DNA of 64,000 nt from Nigrospora sphaerica (taxonomy: Eukaryota; Ascomycota; Sordariomycetes; Amphisphaeriales; Apiosporaceae): positions 4,402,001 to 4,466,000 of the forward strand of contig JAGVVL010000022.1 of NCBI GenBank assembly GCA_018287875.1, given 5' to 3'. The notes under the pieces were generated by a model that did not search any database, had not been told where the DNA came from, and was given only the letters and a program-made list of their open reading frames with translations. Each line of letters opens with the position of its first letter. Within the stretch, counting starts at the first letter, position 1. Of this stretch, positions 20,026 through 30,613 are shown one piece after another. The position numbers and the translations under genes were made by a program.

Positions 20026-21708
20026 ATGAGCAGCGAGAAGAACAACCCCGCCTTTGGGGGCGGCGCGAACCCGAACCCAAGTCAAGACCAAAACCCCAAC
20101 TACTACGGCGACGAAGCCAACGTCGCCGGCTCGTCGGAACCTCACGATGACGCGCCTCCACCCCAGTACAGCGACCCGACGTCGGCGCATACAAGCGGCC
20201 AGCCGGACCTGCAGTATTATCCTCCGCCGCCGCCGGGCCCGCCACCCAATCAGAACCCCCCCAACCAGAGCGGCCACCCGCTGCAGTCGCATCCCGTGAA
20301 CGCCCCGCCGCCGGGCTACGAGTCCCACGGCGAGCCGGGCTTCTCGGTGCCTTACGGCGATGAGAAGGCTCCGAATCTGCCGCCGCGGCCGGCCTCGGGC
20401 CAGGGACACCAAGTCCCCTACTTCCCGCCCCCGCCCGGCCAGGAGGGCAGTAGCGGCGCGCCGCCTGCCGCGCAGGCTCACGTGCAGGGCGCCGCCGCCG
20501 CTGTCCCCAGTGCTGCCGTGCCTCCCGCCGGTACGAGCTCCTACACGCCTGGTACGGGCGCCTATGCGCTCGGGAGCCAAAGCGCTGCCATGGGCGGTTT
20601 CGCCGCCGCCACCGGCAGCCCTGCGGCGTCGGCGGCGGCGGCGGCGGCGGCGAGTGCCGGCTCGGGCGCGGCGGCGCCTGTGCCCGCAGCCGCAGGTTCC
20701 TCGACGGCCGCGCCCGCCGATGGCAAGGCCGAGAAGAAGAAGACGGGCTTCAATGAGCGGCTTTACCAGTGGGGCCTCAAGGCGGGCGTGCCCGTGAACA
20801 AGATCACCAACAAGCTGGGATCCGAGGCTTTCTGGCCGACGACCATGGACAAGGAATGCGACAAGGCGGCGCGCATCCTCAAGTCCTTCTGCAAGGACGG
20901 CTTCTACACGACACCCAGCGACCACCCGCCGCCGTCGCCCGGCCACCCGTCGACGCCGGGCCCCAAGGGCGAGGCCAAGACGCTCGTCAAGATCCCCGTC
21001 GCCGCCATCCAGCGCGCCAAGGGCCTCGCCATCTTCACCACCTTCCGCACGGGCTTCCACTTCAGCGGCGCGGGCGGGTCGGGCGTGGTGGTCGGCCGGC
21101 TGCCCGACGGCTCGTGGTCGCCGCCCGTCGGCTTCCTCGTGCACACGCTGGGCGCTGGCTTCATGGTCGGGCTCGACATCTACGACTCGGTCTGCGTGCT
21201 CAACACGGACGAGGCCGTGCGCGCCTTCACGCGCCCGCGCCTGAGCCTCGGTGGCGAGATCGCCGTCGTGGCCGGGCCCGTGGGCGCCGGCAAGGCGCTC
21301 GATGCCGCCGTCGGCGCCGGCAAGCCTGTCTGGAGCTACATGAAGTCGCGCGGCTTCTACGCCGGCATCCAGGCCGACGGTACCGTCATCATCCAGCGGC
21401 CCGCCGCCAACGCTGCCTTTTACGGCGACGCCGACATCACCCCCGAGCGCATCCTCAAGGGCGACGTCAAGGCGGCGGCGGCGCCCGCGGCCCCGCCCAA
21501 GGACGGCGAGCTCGTCATGTGGCCCGCCGGCGGCCGCCAGCTGATGGAGGTGCTCAAGAACGCCGAGGGGAAGAAGGCCGACGAGAAGATCGTCAGCGAG
21601 GTGGGCTCGGGTCCGACGCCGGGCGACCTCGCGAGCACCGAGGGCGTGCACCACGATCCCGTCAGCAAGGAGGGCGCGATGCAGGGCGGGACGACGCGCT
21701 ACGCCTAG
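20026..21708 (+). CDS. SYLF-domain (Ysc84/SH3YL1-like) protein with Pro-rich N-terminus
   Basis: Single exon, 560 residues from the ATG at 20026 (MSSEKNN); the frame stays open upstream but without an initiating context. Residues 1-165 are Pro/Gly/Gln-rich with PPxY-type motifs (PPPQY, PPPGY), candidate WW- or SH3-domain ligands. Residues ~165-245 are Ala/Gly/Ser low-complexity, including an Ala run encoded by a GCG repeat. The SYLF domain spans ~285-490: DKECDKAARILKSF, IQRAKGLAIFTTFRTGFHFSGAGGSGVVVGR, WSPPVGFLVHTLGAGFMVG, LGGEIAVVAGPVG and SRGFYAGIQADG. SYLF proteins bind phosphoinositides or actin at endocytic sites in yeast (Ysc84). No SH3 domain is present. The long antisense open frame (19969-21843) is a GC-driven shadow. 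Confidence 0.9.
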   Translation: MSSEKNNPAFGGGANPNPSQDQNPNYYGDEANVAGSSEPHDDAPPPQYSDPTSAHTSGQPDLQYYPPPPPGPPPNQNPPNQSGHPLQSHPVNAPPPGYESHGEPGFSVPYGDEKAPNLPPRPASGQGHQVPYFPPPPGQEGSSGAPPAAQAHVQGAAAAVPSAAVPPAGTSSYTPGTGAYALGSQSAAMGGFAAATGSPAASAAAAAAASAGSGAAAPVPAAAGSSTAAPADGKAEKKKTGFNERLYQWGLKAGVPVNKITNKLGSEAFWPTTMDKECDKAARILKSFCKDGFYTTPSDHPPPSPGHPSTPGPKGEAKTLVKIPVAAIQRAKGLAIFTTFRTGFHFSGAGGSGVVVGRLPDGSWSPPVGFLVHTLGAGFMVGLDIYDSVCVLNTDEAVRAFTRPRLSLGGEIAVVAGPVGAGKALDAAVGAGKPVWSYMKSRGFYAGIQADGTVIIQRPAANAAFYGDADITPERILKGDVKAAAAPAAPPKDGELVMWPAGGRQLMEVLKNAEGKKADEKIVSEVGSGPTPGDLASTEGVHHDPVSKEGAMQGGTTRYA

Positions 21709-22197
21709 GAAGAGGTGAATGACGCCGAGACGAGGAAAGTTTTGCGCCCGAGTCATCGGCGGCTTTTTCCACGCCAGCAACACAGCTTGATTACTTTTTA
21801 TGTGTCTGTCTAATAATACCCCCCAATGCGAAACCCTAGACACTCGACTATGCGCGCGTCTTCTTATGCCGGGGTATGTTTTGTACTTATCATGTCTATG
21901 AAACCCATCAAGCCGATCCTCATTAGTTTCTCGTCCCGCCCCGGCCTCATTCGGCCGCCCAAAGCATTATCGCCGTGAACCCGGGGTCCAAACACGACAC
22001 ATTACCGCGACCTCGTGAAGGACCCCCCCCTCCCCACCCGAAAGCGCCCCGATGCTAGAGTTGTGTCTAGCAAAGAAGGAAAAACAAGCTCGTGGATCTC
22101 GTAGGCCATGGACATCGAATGTTGCTTGTTCATGTACACATCCGCGTCCGATGCCTTGCGCGTTCTCTCCCTTCTCGTCCTATCCCTATCCCCGGAC
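21709..22197. other. Intergenic region between convergent genes
   Basis: This 489-bp stretch between the 3' ends of the SYLF gene and the secreted-protein gene presumably comprises both 3' UTRs. No further feature seen. Confidence 0.5.
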
Positions 22198-23635
22198 TTA
22201 CCGTCGCTGCAGACCCACAGTGGGCTGCACCTCGGGCGCGACGACGATGGGCCGGATGGAGCGGTCGGGGCGCGGGAGGCCCACGGAGAGCTGGCGGCGC
22301 TCCTGCAGGCCCAGCGTGCGCGCCAGCCCGAGGTCGGCGGCGGCGCCTTTCGGCAGCCGGATGTTGGCGGCGGGCCGGATGGAGGCGACGGGCTCGACCT
22401 GGGCGACGGGGCGGAGCTCGACGACGTCGGGCCCGTTCTCGCCCTCGTTGTTATTGTTGTTGGGGCGCCCCGACGCGGCGAACTCGGCGGCGTGGCGTCG
22501 GCACCCCTCGGCCGTGTTCTCCCGGTCGCGGCGCTCGGGTTGGCCCCGCTGGAAGACCTTTACGCCCAGGGCGTCAGGGTTTAGCTTGGCCGAGTACATG
22601 TGCACGGCGGGCAGGTCGACCGTGGTGCCGTCTCGCCTCTTCCTGAGCTTGGACGCCGGGTTCGCCAAGAGCGGGAGGATGAAACCGTTGGTCTGCATCG
22701 TGGTTTCGTCGACGGCGACGCCCGGCAGCACGGCGACCGTCTCGTCGCGCTTCTGGGGCGGCGGCGCCGCCGCCGGGATCATGCCGCCCGCCGCCGCCAT
22801 GGCCACCGCCGGCATCTCCTGCACGTCCTTCGTCGCCGCCACGGCGCCCGCGGGGCTCGGGCCGACGGGCAGCGCCGCCGCCGCCGCCTGCACCGCCGAG
22901 GCCGGCGCCGTGACCGCCGTGGGCGGCACCGGCGCGTTGGTCATCTTCATGGCCTTGGCCGGCAGGTCCTGGACGCCGGCGAGCGGCCCGCCGGCGCTCG
23001 CGCGCTTCCTCCGCGGCTGCGCCAGCTCGACCCGGCCCCTCGACCCCCCTGCGCCGGCCGCCAAGGGGTTCGCCTGCCCGCCGGCGCCGGCCAGAGCCGG
23101 CCGCGTCAGCGTGGTGTTGCGCTGGCCGCCGCCGGTCAGCGGCACCACGTCTTGCGTCCGCAGCACTGTGGCGTCCGCGCCGCTGCCTGTCTGCGTGATC
23201 TGGATCCCCGTGTCCTGCTCCTTCGCGTCCGACGACGAGGGCAGCACCAAGGCCGAAGCTTCGCTGTGGGGGAGGGCGCAGGTTAGCCTTGCTGCGTTTT
23301 TTGGAGGGGGTTCCTGACTCTTTCTGGTCGCGCTCCCGGCGTACAAGAGAGGAAGAAGAAAGTCGACGGGGAAGAACTTACAATCGGAAGTTACTGGGTA
23401 TCTTGTTGCTGATGATCTGTAGACTGCTGGACGGGGGCTGTTAGCGGGGGCTCTTCACGTCGCCGCCACCGCCCATATGGACAGAACGGGCCGGGAAACG
23501 GATGGTGGGACAGGGTCTCCCTTACCTGGGGTTGTTGCCGGCGTCGTTGATACCGCGGGCGCTGACGGGTGCGGCGACGGCGCCGAGGTCCGTCATGACG
23601 GCGAACGCCGCGAGGACGAGGTTATGCGAGCGCAT
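22198..23635 (-). CDS. Secreted Ala/Pro-rich protein of unknown function
   Basis: Three exons, join(23635..23526, 23426..23382, 23263..22198), give 406 residues. Introns are ~99 and 118 nt with GTAAG donors, a GCTAAC-type branch before the last acceptor and CAG acceptors. The spliced N-terminus (MRSHNLVLAAFAVMTDLGAV..) gives a signal peptide of about 22 residues that is absent if only the large exon is read, which supports the model. The mature part is rich in Ala, Pro, Val and Arg with an Asn run (~310) and few or no Cys; it looks largely disordered. Dibasic/KRR stretches (for example RKRR and QKRDE) could be Kex2-processed. I do not recognise the family. The location is probably extracellular or cell wall. 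Confidence 0.65.
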
Positions 23636-24833
23636 GGCGGTTTGTGCGAGTGCTGAGCCTGGGGCTCGTAGTTGAGACGTGGGGGATGTGTCAGGAGCCA
23701 CAGAGTAAAGGCGTCCAAAAGGGTCTGGAAGCGGTGGTGGTGATGTGGTAGTTGCGAAGAGTGGCCCTTATTGCTTGGTACCATCTTCATCCCCAGCGAC
23801 GGCGCACCGCGAAATAATATACCCCTGACAAAGGGACACCATCGGCCCCCAACAAAACGCACACACCGGCGACGGCCTGGATATTGAGCTCATCACCGCT
23901 GTCTCACGTCTCTTGGTCTCGCGTCCACGCCCGGGCCGCTTGGGCCCACCCGGGCTCCCGCAAAAGCAAAGAAAAAGAAAGACGGCACGCCTCGGCTGTC
24001 GACGCAGCACCTTCTTCTGGCATTTCGTGACGTGCCTCGTGTGGGCAGACGGGACGGGCGTTTATGCCCAGGCGGTCGTCGGCAATGTCACACGTCAGCC
24101 AGTGTCTCGCCCCGACATCTGGCTCATTGGACACATCTCACCTGCCACGACGGGCGCTCGACCGTCTCGTCCGCTTCCAGAATTGCGACCAGAGGCATCG
24201 GATGCGGCGTTCGAGCGTGGCGTTCGATGGTTTGTCGCGCCGGGGCCGTCCGCGAGCATCTCCTCCACCGACTGCTAACAAGTCGGGTGAAGATCCCGAC
24301 AAACGCGGGCAATGGGCCTGTCGTATTGGCTAGTTACCGATCTCCTGCTGCTTTCCGACCATCCGATTAGCTAGGATCACCACGCACGAATACACGAGAT
24401 CGCCATGAACGGTCCTCCAGGTCTACGCAGCAGGGCTATCTGACGGCCCGTTTGAGTGTGGCCTGATTTCTCCCCGCATCAAGATTAGCAAGGGAATGGT
24501 TCGCCCTGCCGGCCATGTAATCAAATTGCCACCAGCGGCTGGCCTGCAGTCGACCAAGGTAATCCGAGTGTGACCTTCTCCAAGTATGGACGACACGGCA
24601 GACGGCCATCCATCTTTGCCGGCAGATCCAGAATTCCCGCATTCGTGACCCGTAAAGTATCGTGACGGACGCAGGTGCATTGATGGCACCGTGTACTGGG
24701 AAAAGCGCAACTCGCATGTAGGGGTGGATGGGCTATAAAGCCAGCAGATGATCCGATAAAAAAAAAAGAAGCCTAAGCCGGGTACATGTCACCCGCTGCC
24801 CTCTATACAGCCAGATAAAAAAATGCCATCGAG
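23636..24833. other. Gene-free gap
   Basis: About 1.2 kb between two divergently oriented loci, the secreted-protein gene (-) and the GDPD pseudogene (+). No supported coding region. An A-run precedes the pseudogene start (24757-24768 and 24816-24822). Confidence 0.5.
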
Positions 24834-25890
24834 ATGCGACTTGCCTTCCAGCCCATCCTGGGCGCCGCCGCATTATGGGGCACTTTGAGCCTCGCCGCCC
24901 GCCAGCCGTATGACGTGCGAAAGACCATCGAGACGTTCCGCCAGCCGCACGACGACCTCACGATCCTCTGCGCCCACCGGGGTCTCAGGTAAGACCGATT
25001 GCCCCTTCTCACGCGTGTGCGTACGGCTCTGCGGCACCGCTGACGGGGGCCCGGGTCGCCTTGTTCGGCAGGTGGAACGGCACGACGGAGAACTCGCAGG
25101 ACGCCTACTTCCGGGCGGCCAAGGCGGGCATCGAGTGCATCGAGACGGACATCCCTCTCTCGCGGGACGGGCAGCTACCCATGGTGCACGGCCGGGGCGT
25201 CGGCCGGACGACGGACGCGGGCGAGCAGGCCGGGCGGCCAGCGTACAACCCTTTCACGGGCTGGGGCCATAACCCCAAGGTGGCCGATCTCGACTGCGTC
25301 GGCGGCATCAAGGGGCTGCACCTGCGCGACGAATAGGGCCGGACGCATCGCGAGACGATGCCGACGCTGCCGGACATGGTGGTGAGCCTGCGCGACGCCG
25401 GCGTCGGCGTCGTGCTGCAGCTCGACTTCAAGGACCTCGGGTGTATTGTGAGTCGGGGCCCTTTTCCTTGCCTCTTCCCGTTCCTTTTCTCTTCCCCCTT
25501 TCCCGATCCCAGGCCCTGATGCGCCCGTGTCGACGCGTTTCTGCCCACTTCACAGCTATGCGCCCGGCGACTTCGTCGATCCCATCACGACGGACCTCAC
25601 GAGCTTCGACACGGCCAACTTCAGCCTGCCCCGACGACATCCGCTACAACAACTCGGTCTGTCAGTTCCAGGAGGACGGGGTCCTGCAGCTGCTCGACAT
25701 GCTCGCCGAGGGTCTCTCGGCCGACGGGCGTGACCACCGCAGCGACTTTGCCTGGGTCCTGCAGCAAGGTTTCCGCTGGGTTATCGCCGACACGGCCGAC
25801 CTGTAGCACGCACGCCTCCGGGCCAAGGGCAAGCGGAACCTGACGCGCTTGCTGGCCGACGCGAGGAGGAGGTGGGTGCCGGCATGGAGT
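24834..25890 (+). pseudogene. Broken glycerophosphodiester phosphodiesterase (GDPD family)
   Basis: Begins at ATG 24834 with a signal-like N-terminus. A good intron (24989-25071, GTAAGA, GCTGAC, GGCAG) joins AHRGLR to WNGTTENSQDAYF, giving the GDPD core: HRG, ENS, IECIETDIPLS and HGRGVGRTT (normally HD..LGRTT, so the metal-binding Asp position reads Gly). The frame stops at TAG 25334-25336, but homologous-looking sequence continues in the same frame (MPTLPDMVVSLRDAGVGVVLQLDFKDL). After a second probable intron near 25440-25553, sequence starting YAPGDFVDPI continues. An extra C at about 25632 shifts the frame before DDIRYNNSVCQF, and a second in-frame TAG lies at 25804-25806 with related sequence after it. 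Two stops plus one frameshift argue for a pseudogene. GC content stays high, so heavy RIP is not evident. Confidence 0.8.
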
Positions 25891-26094
25891 GGTACAGATA
25901 GCGGGCGCCCGCGCACGCCCCCGATGCCGCGCCAGTCATGCCGTAGTTGTTGCTTTAGACGGCGCTGCCGCGTCGGGCCCCAGCCCGTGCTCTTGAACTC
26001 TCTGCCCGCGCATCGTGCCAGTAGCACCGGGCTTGGTAAGCCCCCTTGGTAGCTCGGCGAGGCACTCGGTAGCATGCCCAGCGCGATGAGGGTC

Positions 26095-26997
26095 CTAAGG
26101 GCACGGCACGTCCTTGGGTCGACTCCAGAGGCGAGCCAAGGCCTTCCTCATGCTCAACCAAATGCGCGGGCCAGCTCCCACCCCCCCGAGACCTTCGTCC
26201 GGCCGCAGATGGGCAAAGACCCAGTCGACCTCGTCTGCGATAATGTCGGGCCGGTCCCGCACGACGTGGTGGCCGCAGTCGGGCAGGTGCACGTACTTGG
26301 AGGTGGAGGAGAGGCGTAGCTGGTCCCTCTTGAGGCGCTCGTCCTCGGCGTCGCTGCGGCGCAGCAGGTCGCGCTGGGCGGCGAGGGCAGCCTCGGCAGG
26401 GGGCGTCGGGGTGGGGCCGGCGGCGGCGGTGCGGGCCTCGAGAGCGCGCACAACGCCGAGGAAGCTGTTGGCGCGGACGACGACGAGGGGCTTGGCGCCC
26501 AAGGGGCGGCGGCAGAGCTGGGCGGCGGCGGCACGCGGGTCAAGGCCGCCCTCCTGGCCCGTCTCGGCGAGGACGAGGCCGGCGACGTCGGCGGGTGCGG
26601 CCTCGACGAAGGCGCGCGCGAAAGCGCCGCCGTACGAGTGGGCGACGAGCACGTAGGGTGCCGCGAGGCCTCGGGCCGCGAGGTCCCGGCGCAGGGCGGC
26701 GACGGCGACGGCGACGGCGGCGGGCGCAGGGCCGGCGGCGCGGCCGCGCGCGAAGAGCAGCACGCTGTGGCCGCGCTGCACCAGCTGCCCTGCCAGCGCC
26801 ATCCACGCGGGCGACGAACCCTCGGCTTCCTCGTCGCCCGACCCCGGGAAGCAGATGACGAGGGGCCGACCGTCGACGACGGCCGATGCCGCGTCGGGCA
26901 CCAGGAGTCGGTGATCGGGACGCGAGGGCGTGCGACTAAGGGCGCTAGGCTCCCCACCGGCACTGCTGCTGCTGCTGCTGTGCGCGGAGGCGGGCAT
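26095..26997 (-). CDS. Alpha/beta-hydrolase fold protein
   Basis: Single exon, 300 residues from ATG 26997; the open frame extends 17 codons further but starts with TTG. The N-terminus is Ser-rich, followed by the first core strand PLVICFPGSGD with an oxyanion-hole-like loop. The nucleophile elbow is LVAHSYGGAF with Ser121, the usual G-x-S-x-G with Ala-His before Ser. A late His in LPDCGHHVVRDRP is the likely catalytic His, and an acid may be in the DVAGLVLAET region. Such enzymes hydrolyse esters, amides or epoxides; the substrate cannot be inferred. No clear signal peptide or anchor is present. The length is normal for a soluble hydrolase. It converges on the GDPD pseudogene. Ala-rich stretches (~85-105) reflect GC-biased repeats. 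Confidence 0.75.
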   Translation of the reverse strand: MPASAHSSSSSSAGGEPSALSRTPSRPDHRLLVPDAASAVVDGRPLVICFPGSGDEEAEGSSPAWMALAGQLVQRGHSVLLFARGRAAGPAPAAVAVAVAALRRDLAARGLAAPYVLVAHSYGGAFARAFVEAAPADVAGLVLAETGQEGGLDPRAAAAQLCRRPLGAKPLVVVRANSFLGVVRALEARTAAAGPTPTPPAEAALAAQRDLLRRSDAEDERLKRDQLRLSSTSKYVHLPDCGHHVVRDRPDIIADEVDWVFAHLRPDEGLGGVGAGPRIWLSMRKALARLWSRPKDVPCP

Positions 26998-28367
26998 GAT
27001 TTCCGCGGGGGGCGATAGTCCGTTTCTTAGGGGGGCCGACGGCGGCAATCTCGGCAGCGTAGATTCACGCGGCGGCCGGGATCATGACACGAGAGTACGA
27101 TGGCTATTCGGTAGGGGAAGGCATGCCTTCCGTGGGCTGGGTAGCCGTGCATGTAGGTACTGATGAAAGAATTGCTCCGTACTTGACTTTGCGGGCGGCC
27201 GTGGCATCGGACGCCACAATAAGACCACCAGGTTCGCCAGGCAGCAGCGTTCCATCTCGTGTACTAACGAATAGTGCAGGCGCGGGCCCGAGCAGCGCGA
27301 GAGCCACCACTAGTGGGTACATTGGTACTTAAAGAAGGGAACGTAGAGCTAGAACCATCCCGTCCGTTCTTGTACTCTCCCAAATCTGTCTCCTGTGTCT
27401 CGCGTAGTGCAATTCTGGCCGTGAAGAAGCCTCGGCATGTCCCTGGATGCAAGAGGCCTAACCGACAACGAGCGTGCACCCACAAGACCTCCGAGACCTC
27501 CAACTCCGAGTCCTCTCCCAATGAGCCGGGTACCCGTTATGCATCGTTTACCTCATGTAAAAGGGAATGTAATTGGAATGTTTGCACCTGCCTAACAGAG
27601 GACCCCCGGCCGGTCGCTCACACCTGGGCCGGAGCGAACCTCCTTTCTCGCGAGAATGATGGGGGCTTGGAGGGTTTTCCATCTGATGCCGAGCAGTGGA
27701 CCGTCCTGCATCACCACCGAGTAGAATGCCCTTAACCCCGTCCAGGCAATAAGCGATTGGCCGCCCACATGCCCGCACGCGTCCGCACCACTTTTGGGCG
27801 GGAAGCCCGTCGATCATCCGCCAGGACCAACCCAGGGCTTCCTAGGGGGGGAAGGAGGGCGGACTTTGATCGCGTCCGCAGGCCGAGCGCGGCCACCAAA
27901 CCACAAGGCAGACGGGGCTCGTTCCGCATCGCGCCATCGCATGATTACCCACCGCGGGCCACGACAGCTCCGACGAACTGGTAGCCGTAACGGGATGGCG
28001 AGAGCCGGCCCGGGCCATGGCAGCCCTTCCGATCACCCGAGCCGCTGCGCACCGCCGTCGCTTGGCACACGTACACGACTTCTTACGATGTAGGCCCAAC
28101 ATCACGATGGTGGCATGAGGAAGAGGAAATGGGCCATGGCAACCACGGCCGCGTTGCTGCCGTCGCTGGAGGCTGGCCGCCGATCCATGGGGGGGAAGCG
28201 GAGAGCGCATCGCCAGATCGCTTCCGGCTCGGCCGGCTGGCTGTATATGAATCCCCAGCCCGCCGCCGTTGTCTGCTTCTGTCACTCCTGAGTCAACCCA
28301 GCCGTCTCTCGCCCGCCCGCCCCGCGTACGCACCTAGTCCGAACCCTCATCGCCCCATCGATACATC
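26998..28367. other. Gene-free gap; divergent promoters
   Basis: This 1.37 kb lies between the hydrolase (-) and the lipocalin-like gene (+). No supported gene. A TATA-like TGTATATGAA near 28240-28249 lies ~120 bp before the lipocalin-like ATG. The open frame at 27842-28333 (-) shows no motif. Confidence 0.5.
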
Positions 28368-29153
28368 ATGGCTCGTCTCCAGAACCTGCTGCTCCTCGGC
28401 CTGTCGGCCAGCCTGGGCGCCGCGGCGCCGTCGCCCAACCGGGCCCGGGCCACGACGCCGGCGCCGGCGGTGCAGGACGCCCTCTACGACGGGTCCTGCT
28501 TCTACCCGACGCCGGACCCGGCCTTCCCCGACGACCTGACGGCGTACACGGGCCGCTGGTACCAGGTGGCGGGCACGCCGCAGATCTTCACGACGGGCTG
28601 CCGCTGCATCTACGCCGAGTACGGGCTGACGACCAACGGCACCGTCAGCGTGCAGAACGTGTGCGAGCTGCCGCTCGGCATCCGTAGCGAGATCAAGGGC
28701 GAGGCGAGCCCCGTCGACGCCGCCTACGGCGCCAAGGGCACCTTCCAGGTCCGCTTCCCGAGCGTGCCCGGCGGCGGCGTGACGTGCCCCGGCCCCAACT
28801 ACATTGTGCAGAGTAAGTCCATTCGGCGGGATTTTTCTGAGCCCCCCCGGAGGGTTGGAAGATAGCCGTGGAGAGAACTGACGGACGGGGCTGCCAAACA
28901 GAGTACGATAAGAACTATGCCATTGTCCAGGCGCCCTCATGGCAGGGACTCTTCATTCTCAGCCGCGAGCAACACCCGGCCGAGGCCGACGTCGACGTAA
29001 GTTTTCACACACGCACATTTCCACCCTTATTTCCGCCCTGGGGCGCGCTTCTGACTCGTCGGGCGGCAGGCTTGGATTCGCGAGGCCGGCGACTTGGGTA
29101 CCGACTTGGCCAAGGTGAAGAAGATTAGCCAGGACAACTGCAAGTTCACCTAG
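28368..29153 (+). CDS. Secreted lipocalin-like protein
   Basis: Three exons, join(28368..28812, 28902..28996, 29070..29153), give 207 residues. Both introns have GTAAGT donors; the first acceptor is AAACAG and the second GGCAG. Residues 1-19 are a signal peptide. The lipocalin N-terminal signature is visible as YTGRWYQVAGTP (GxW at ~62-64), followed by a CRCIYAEYGL strand and alternating hydrophobic strands. The C-terminal part, after splicing, has YDKNYAIVQ, WQGLFILSR and a final helix ending in NCKFT. Bacterial Blc and fungal homologues bind hydrophobic ligands in a beta-barrel; the ligand here is unknown. At least six Cys suggest disulfides in a secreted protein. Splicing restores the typical length, and the unspliced frame would end prematurely at 28865. 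Confidence 0.82.
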
Positions 29154-30212
29154 GCATGCCCAGGTTTGGGTGTTTGCGCATGTGTGCGCCACGTGGAAAC
29201 GGGAGCCCCGAGAGCGGGCACGCGGGCTAGGCTGGAATCGTTCATGGTGTTGGCCCACCACATGGTTTCTGTGTGGCTGAGGCTGAGCATGGCTAGGGTA
29301 GGGCCGGCTGTACCTTGCATGGTGGGTGTTGGTGTTGTTCGCCCTCCCCGCCTTCGCCGAAGCCGACGGAATGTCTTCCCTACTCGAGTCCTCTCCCCTA
29401 CCTACCGACTAGAGTCCATTGGTATTAGTACGTAGTAGTAATATTTGTACCTACCCTTCCACGCTGCTTCACCCCCCTCTTTCCCCCTTTTGTAATCGAC
29501 GCGTGTGTTCTTTAGCCAGCCGCATAGCGGCTTTAACCGGTCAGGACGGGCTTCACGGTTTCCGGGGCTTCCCTGCCATCTACTGTGCGATAGTAACAGT
29601 AGCAGATGCGAGGCATGGTTATAACGGGATTTTCTTTGGCCGGCGCCCGTTTTCCTCAGCCAAGCCGACTTCCCGCTTCGGGCGCGCGCACACGGGCTGA
29701 TTGGCCTGCGGCTCGTCGTGAATGACGCGGCCTCTCGTCATGGACGGGGTACCAGCCAGCGCGCCCGCGCTTCCGGGGGGGGGAGGAGGGGGGCCCAGCC
29801 AAACGCGATCCTTGCCACCGCGAGTCTGGGCCCTCGTCGCCCCGGGGCGGGTCGGGGAAGCGGGCGCGAGGGCAAATGAAACGTCATATGTATGGCCCGC
29901 CCCGGCCGGCAGAGGAAGAGAGCGTGTGTGTGTTTGTGTGTGATAGAGAGGGAGATAGGGAAAGGGAGAAAGGGAGAGAGAACCCAGCAGGAGGGAACCC
30001 CCCAAGAATTAGCCAATGCCTCCCCGCCATTCCGTCACGTTTACCCCTCCATCCCAGGCTTCGTGTCTGGCCTGATCGCCGCCCCGTCGCCGCGCCCCCC
30101 CTTTTGTCCGTTTCCGTCGTCGCATTGCTTGCCCGCCCACGACCGCCCCGTGAGCAGCAGCAGCAGCAGCAGCAGCAGTAGCAGCTTGCGGCCGCCCCGC
30201 CAAACCCGTGTC
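29154..30212. other. Intergenic region with CAG repeat in the leader of the next gene
   Basis: About 1.06 kb with no supported gene. It contains a purine-rich GT/GAGA stretch (29925-29990) and a (GCA)n run (30153-30178) just before the ATG at 30213. The open frame does extend upstream of 30213, but in composition it looks like a leader. Confidence 0.45.
30153..30185 (+). repeat. (AGC)n trinucleotide microsatellite
   Basis: Roughly nine near-perfect AGC units followed by GTAGCAGC, 30-60 bp upstream of the ATG at 30213. It probably lies in the 5' leader; if translation began upstream it would encode a Ser run. Confidence 0.8.
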
Positions 30213-30578
30213 ATGAAGCTGCCGGCCTCGACCCAGCGCGCGCTCGCCGCCCTCGACGAGCCCGCGCCCGCCGCCACCGCCGCCTCGGCCTTTGCCAGCC
30301 GGTCCGTCGTCGCCAACAGCAGCAGCGGCCTCAGCAGCGGCAGCAGCACCGCCCGTCCGACGCCGCTGCGCCTCCACTTCGTCGGCCCGCCCCACTCCAC
30401 CGTGATCCGGCCCGGCACCGTGTTGACCCCGCGCCAGTGCCAGAACCAGCCGGTCCTGGCCATTCCCATCTCCGCCATGCTGCGCCTGCCGCCCTCGGTG
30501 CGATTCCTAGCCCTGTGTCTGGCCCTGGACCCGCCGCTGCCGTCATCATCGCCGTCGTCGTCGCCGTCGTCGTCGTTG

Positions 30579-30613
<35 letters not shown>

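Noticed and set aside
19969..21843. 624-codon antisense open frame over the SYLF gene
   Set aside because: It is Arg/Gly/Ala-rich shadow of a very GC-biased gene and has no motif; the plus strand holds a complete SYLF domain.
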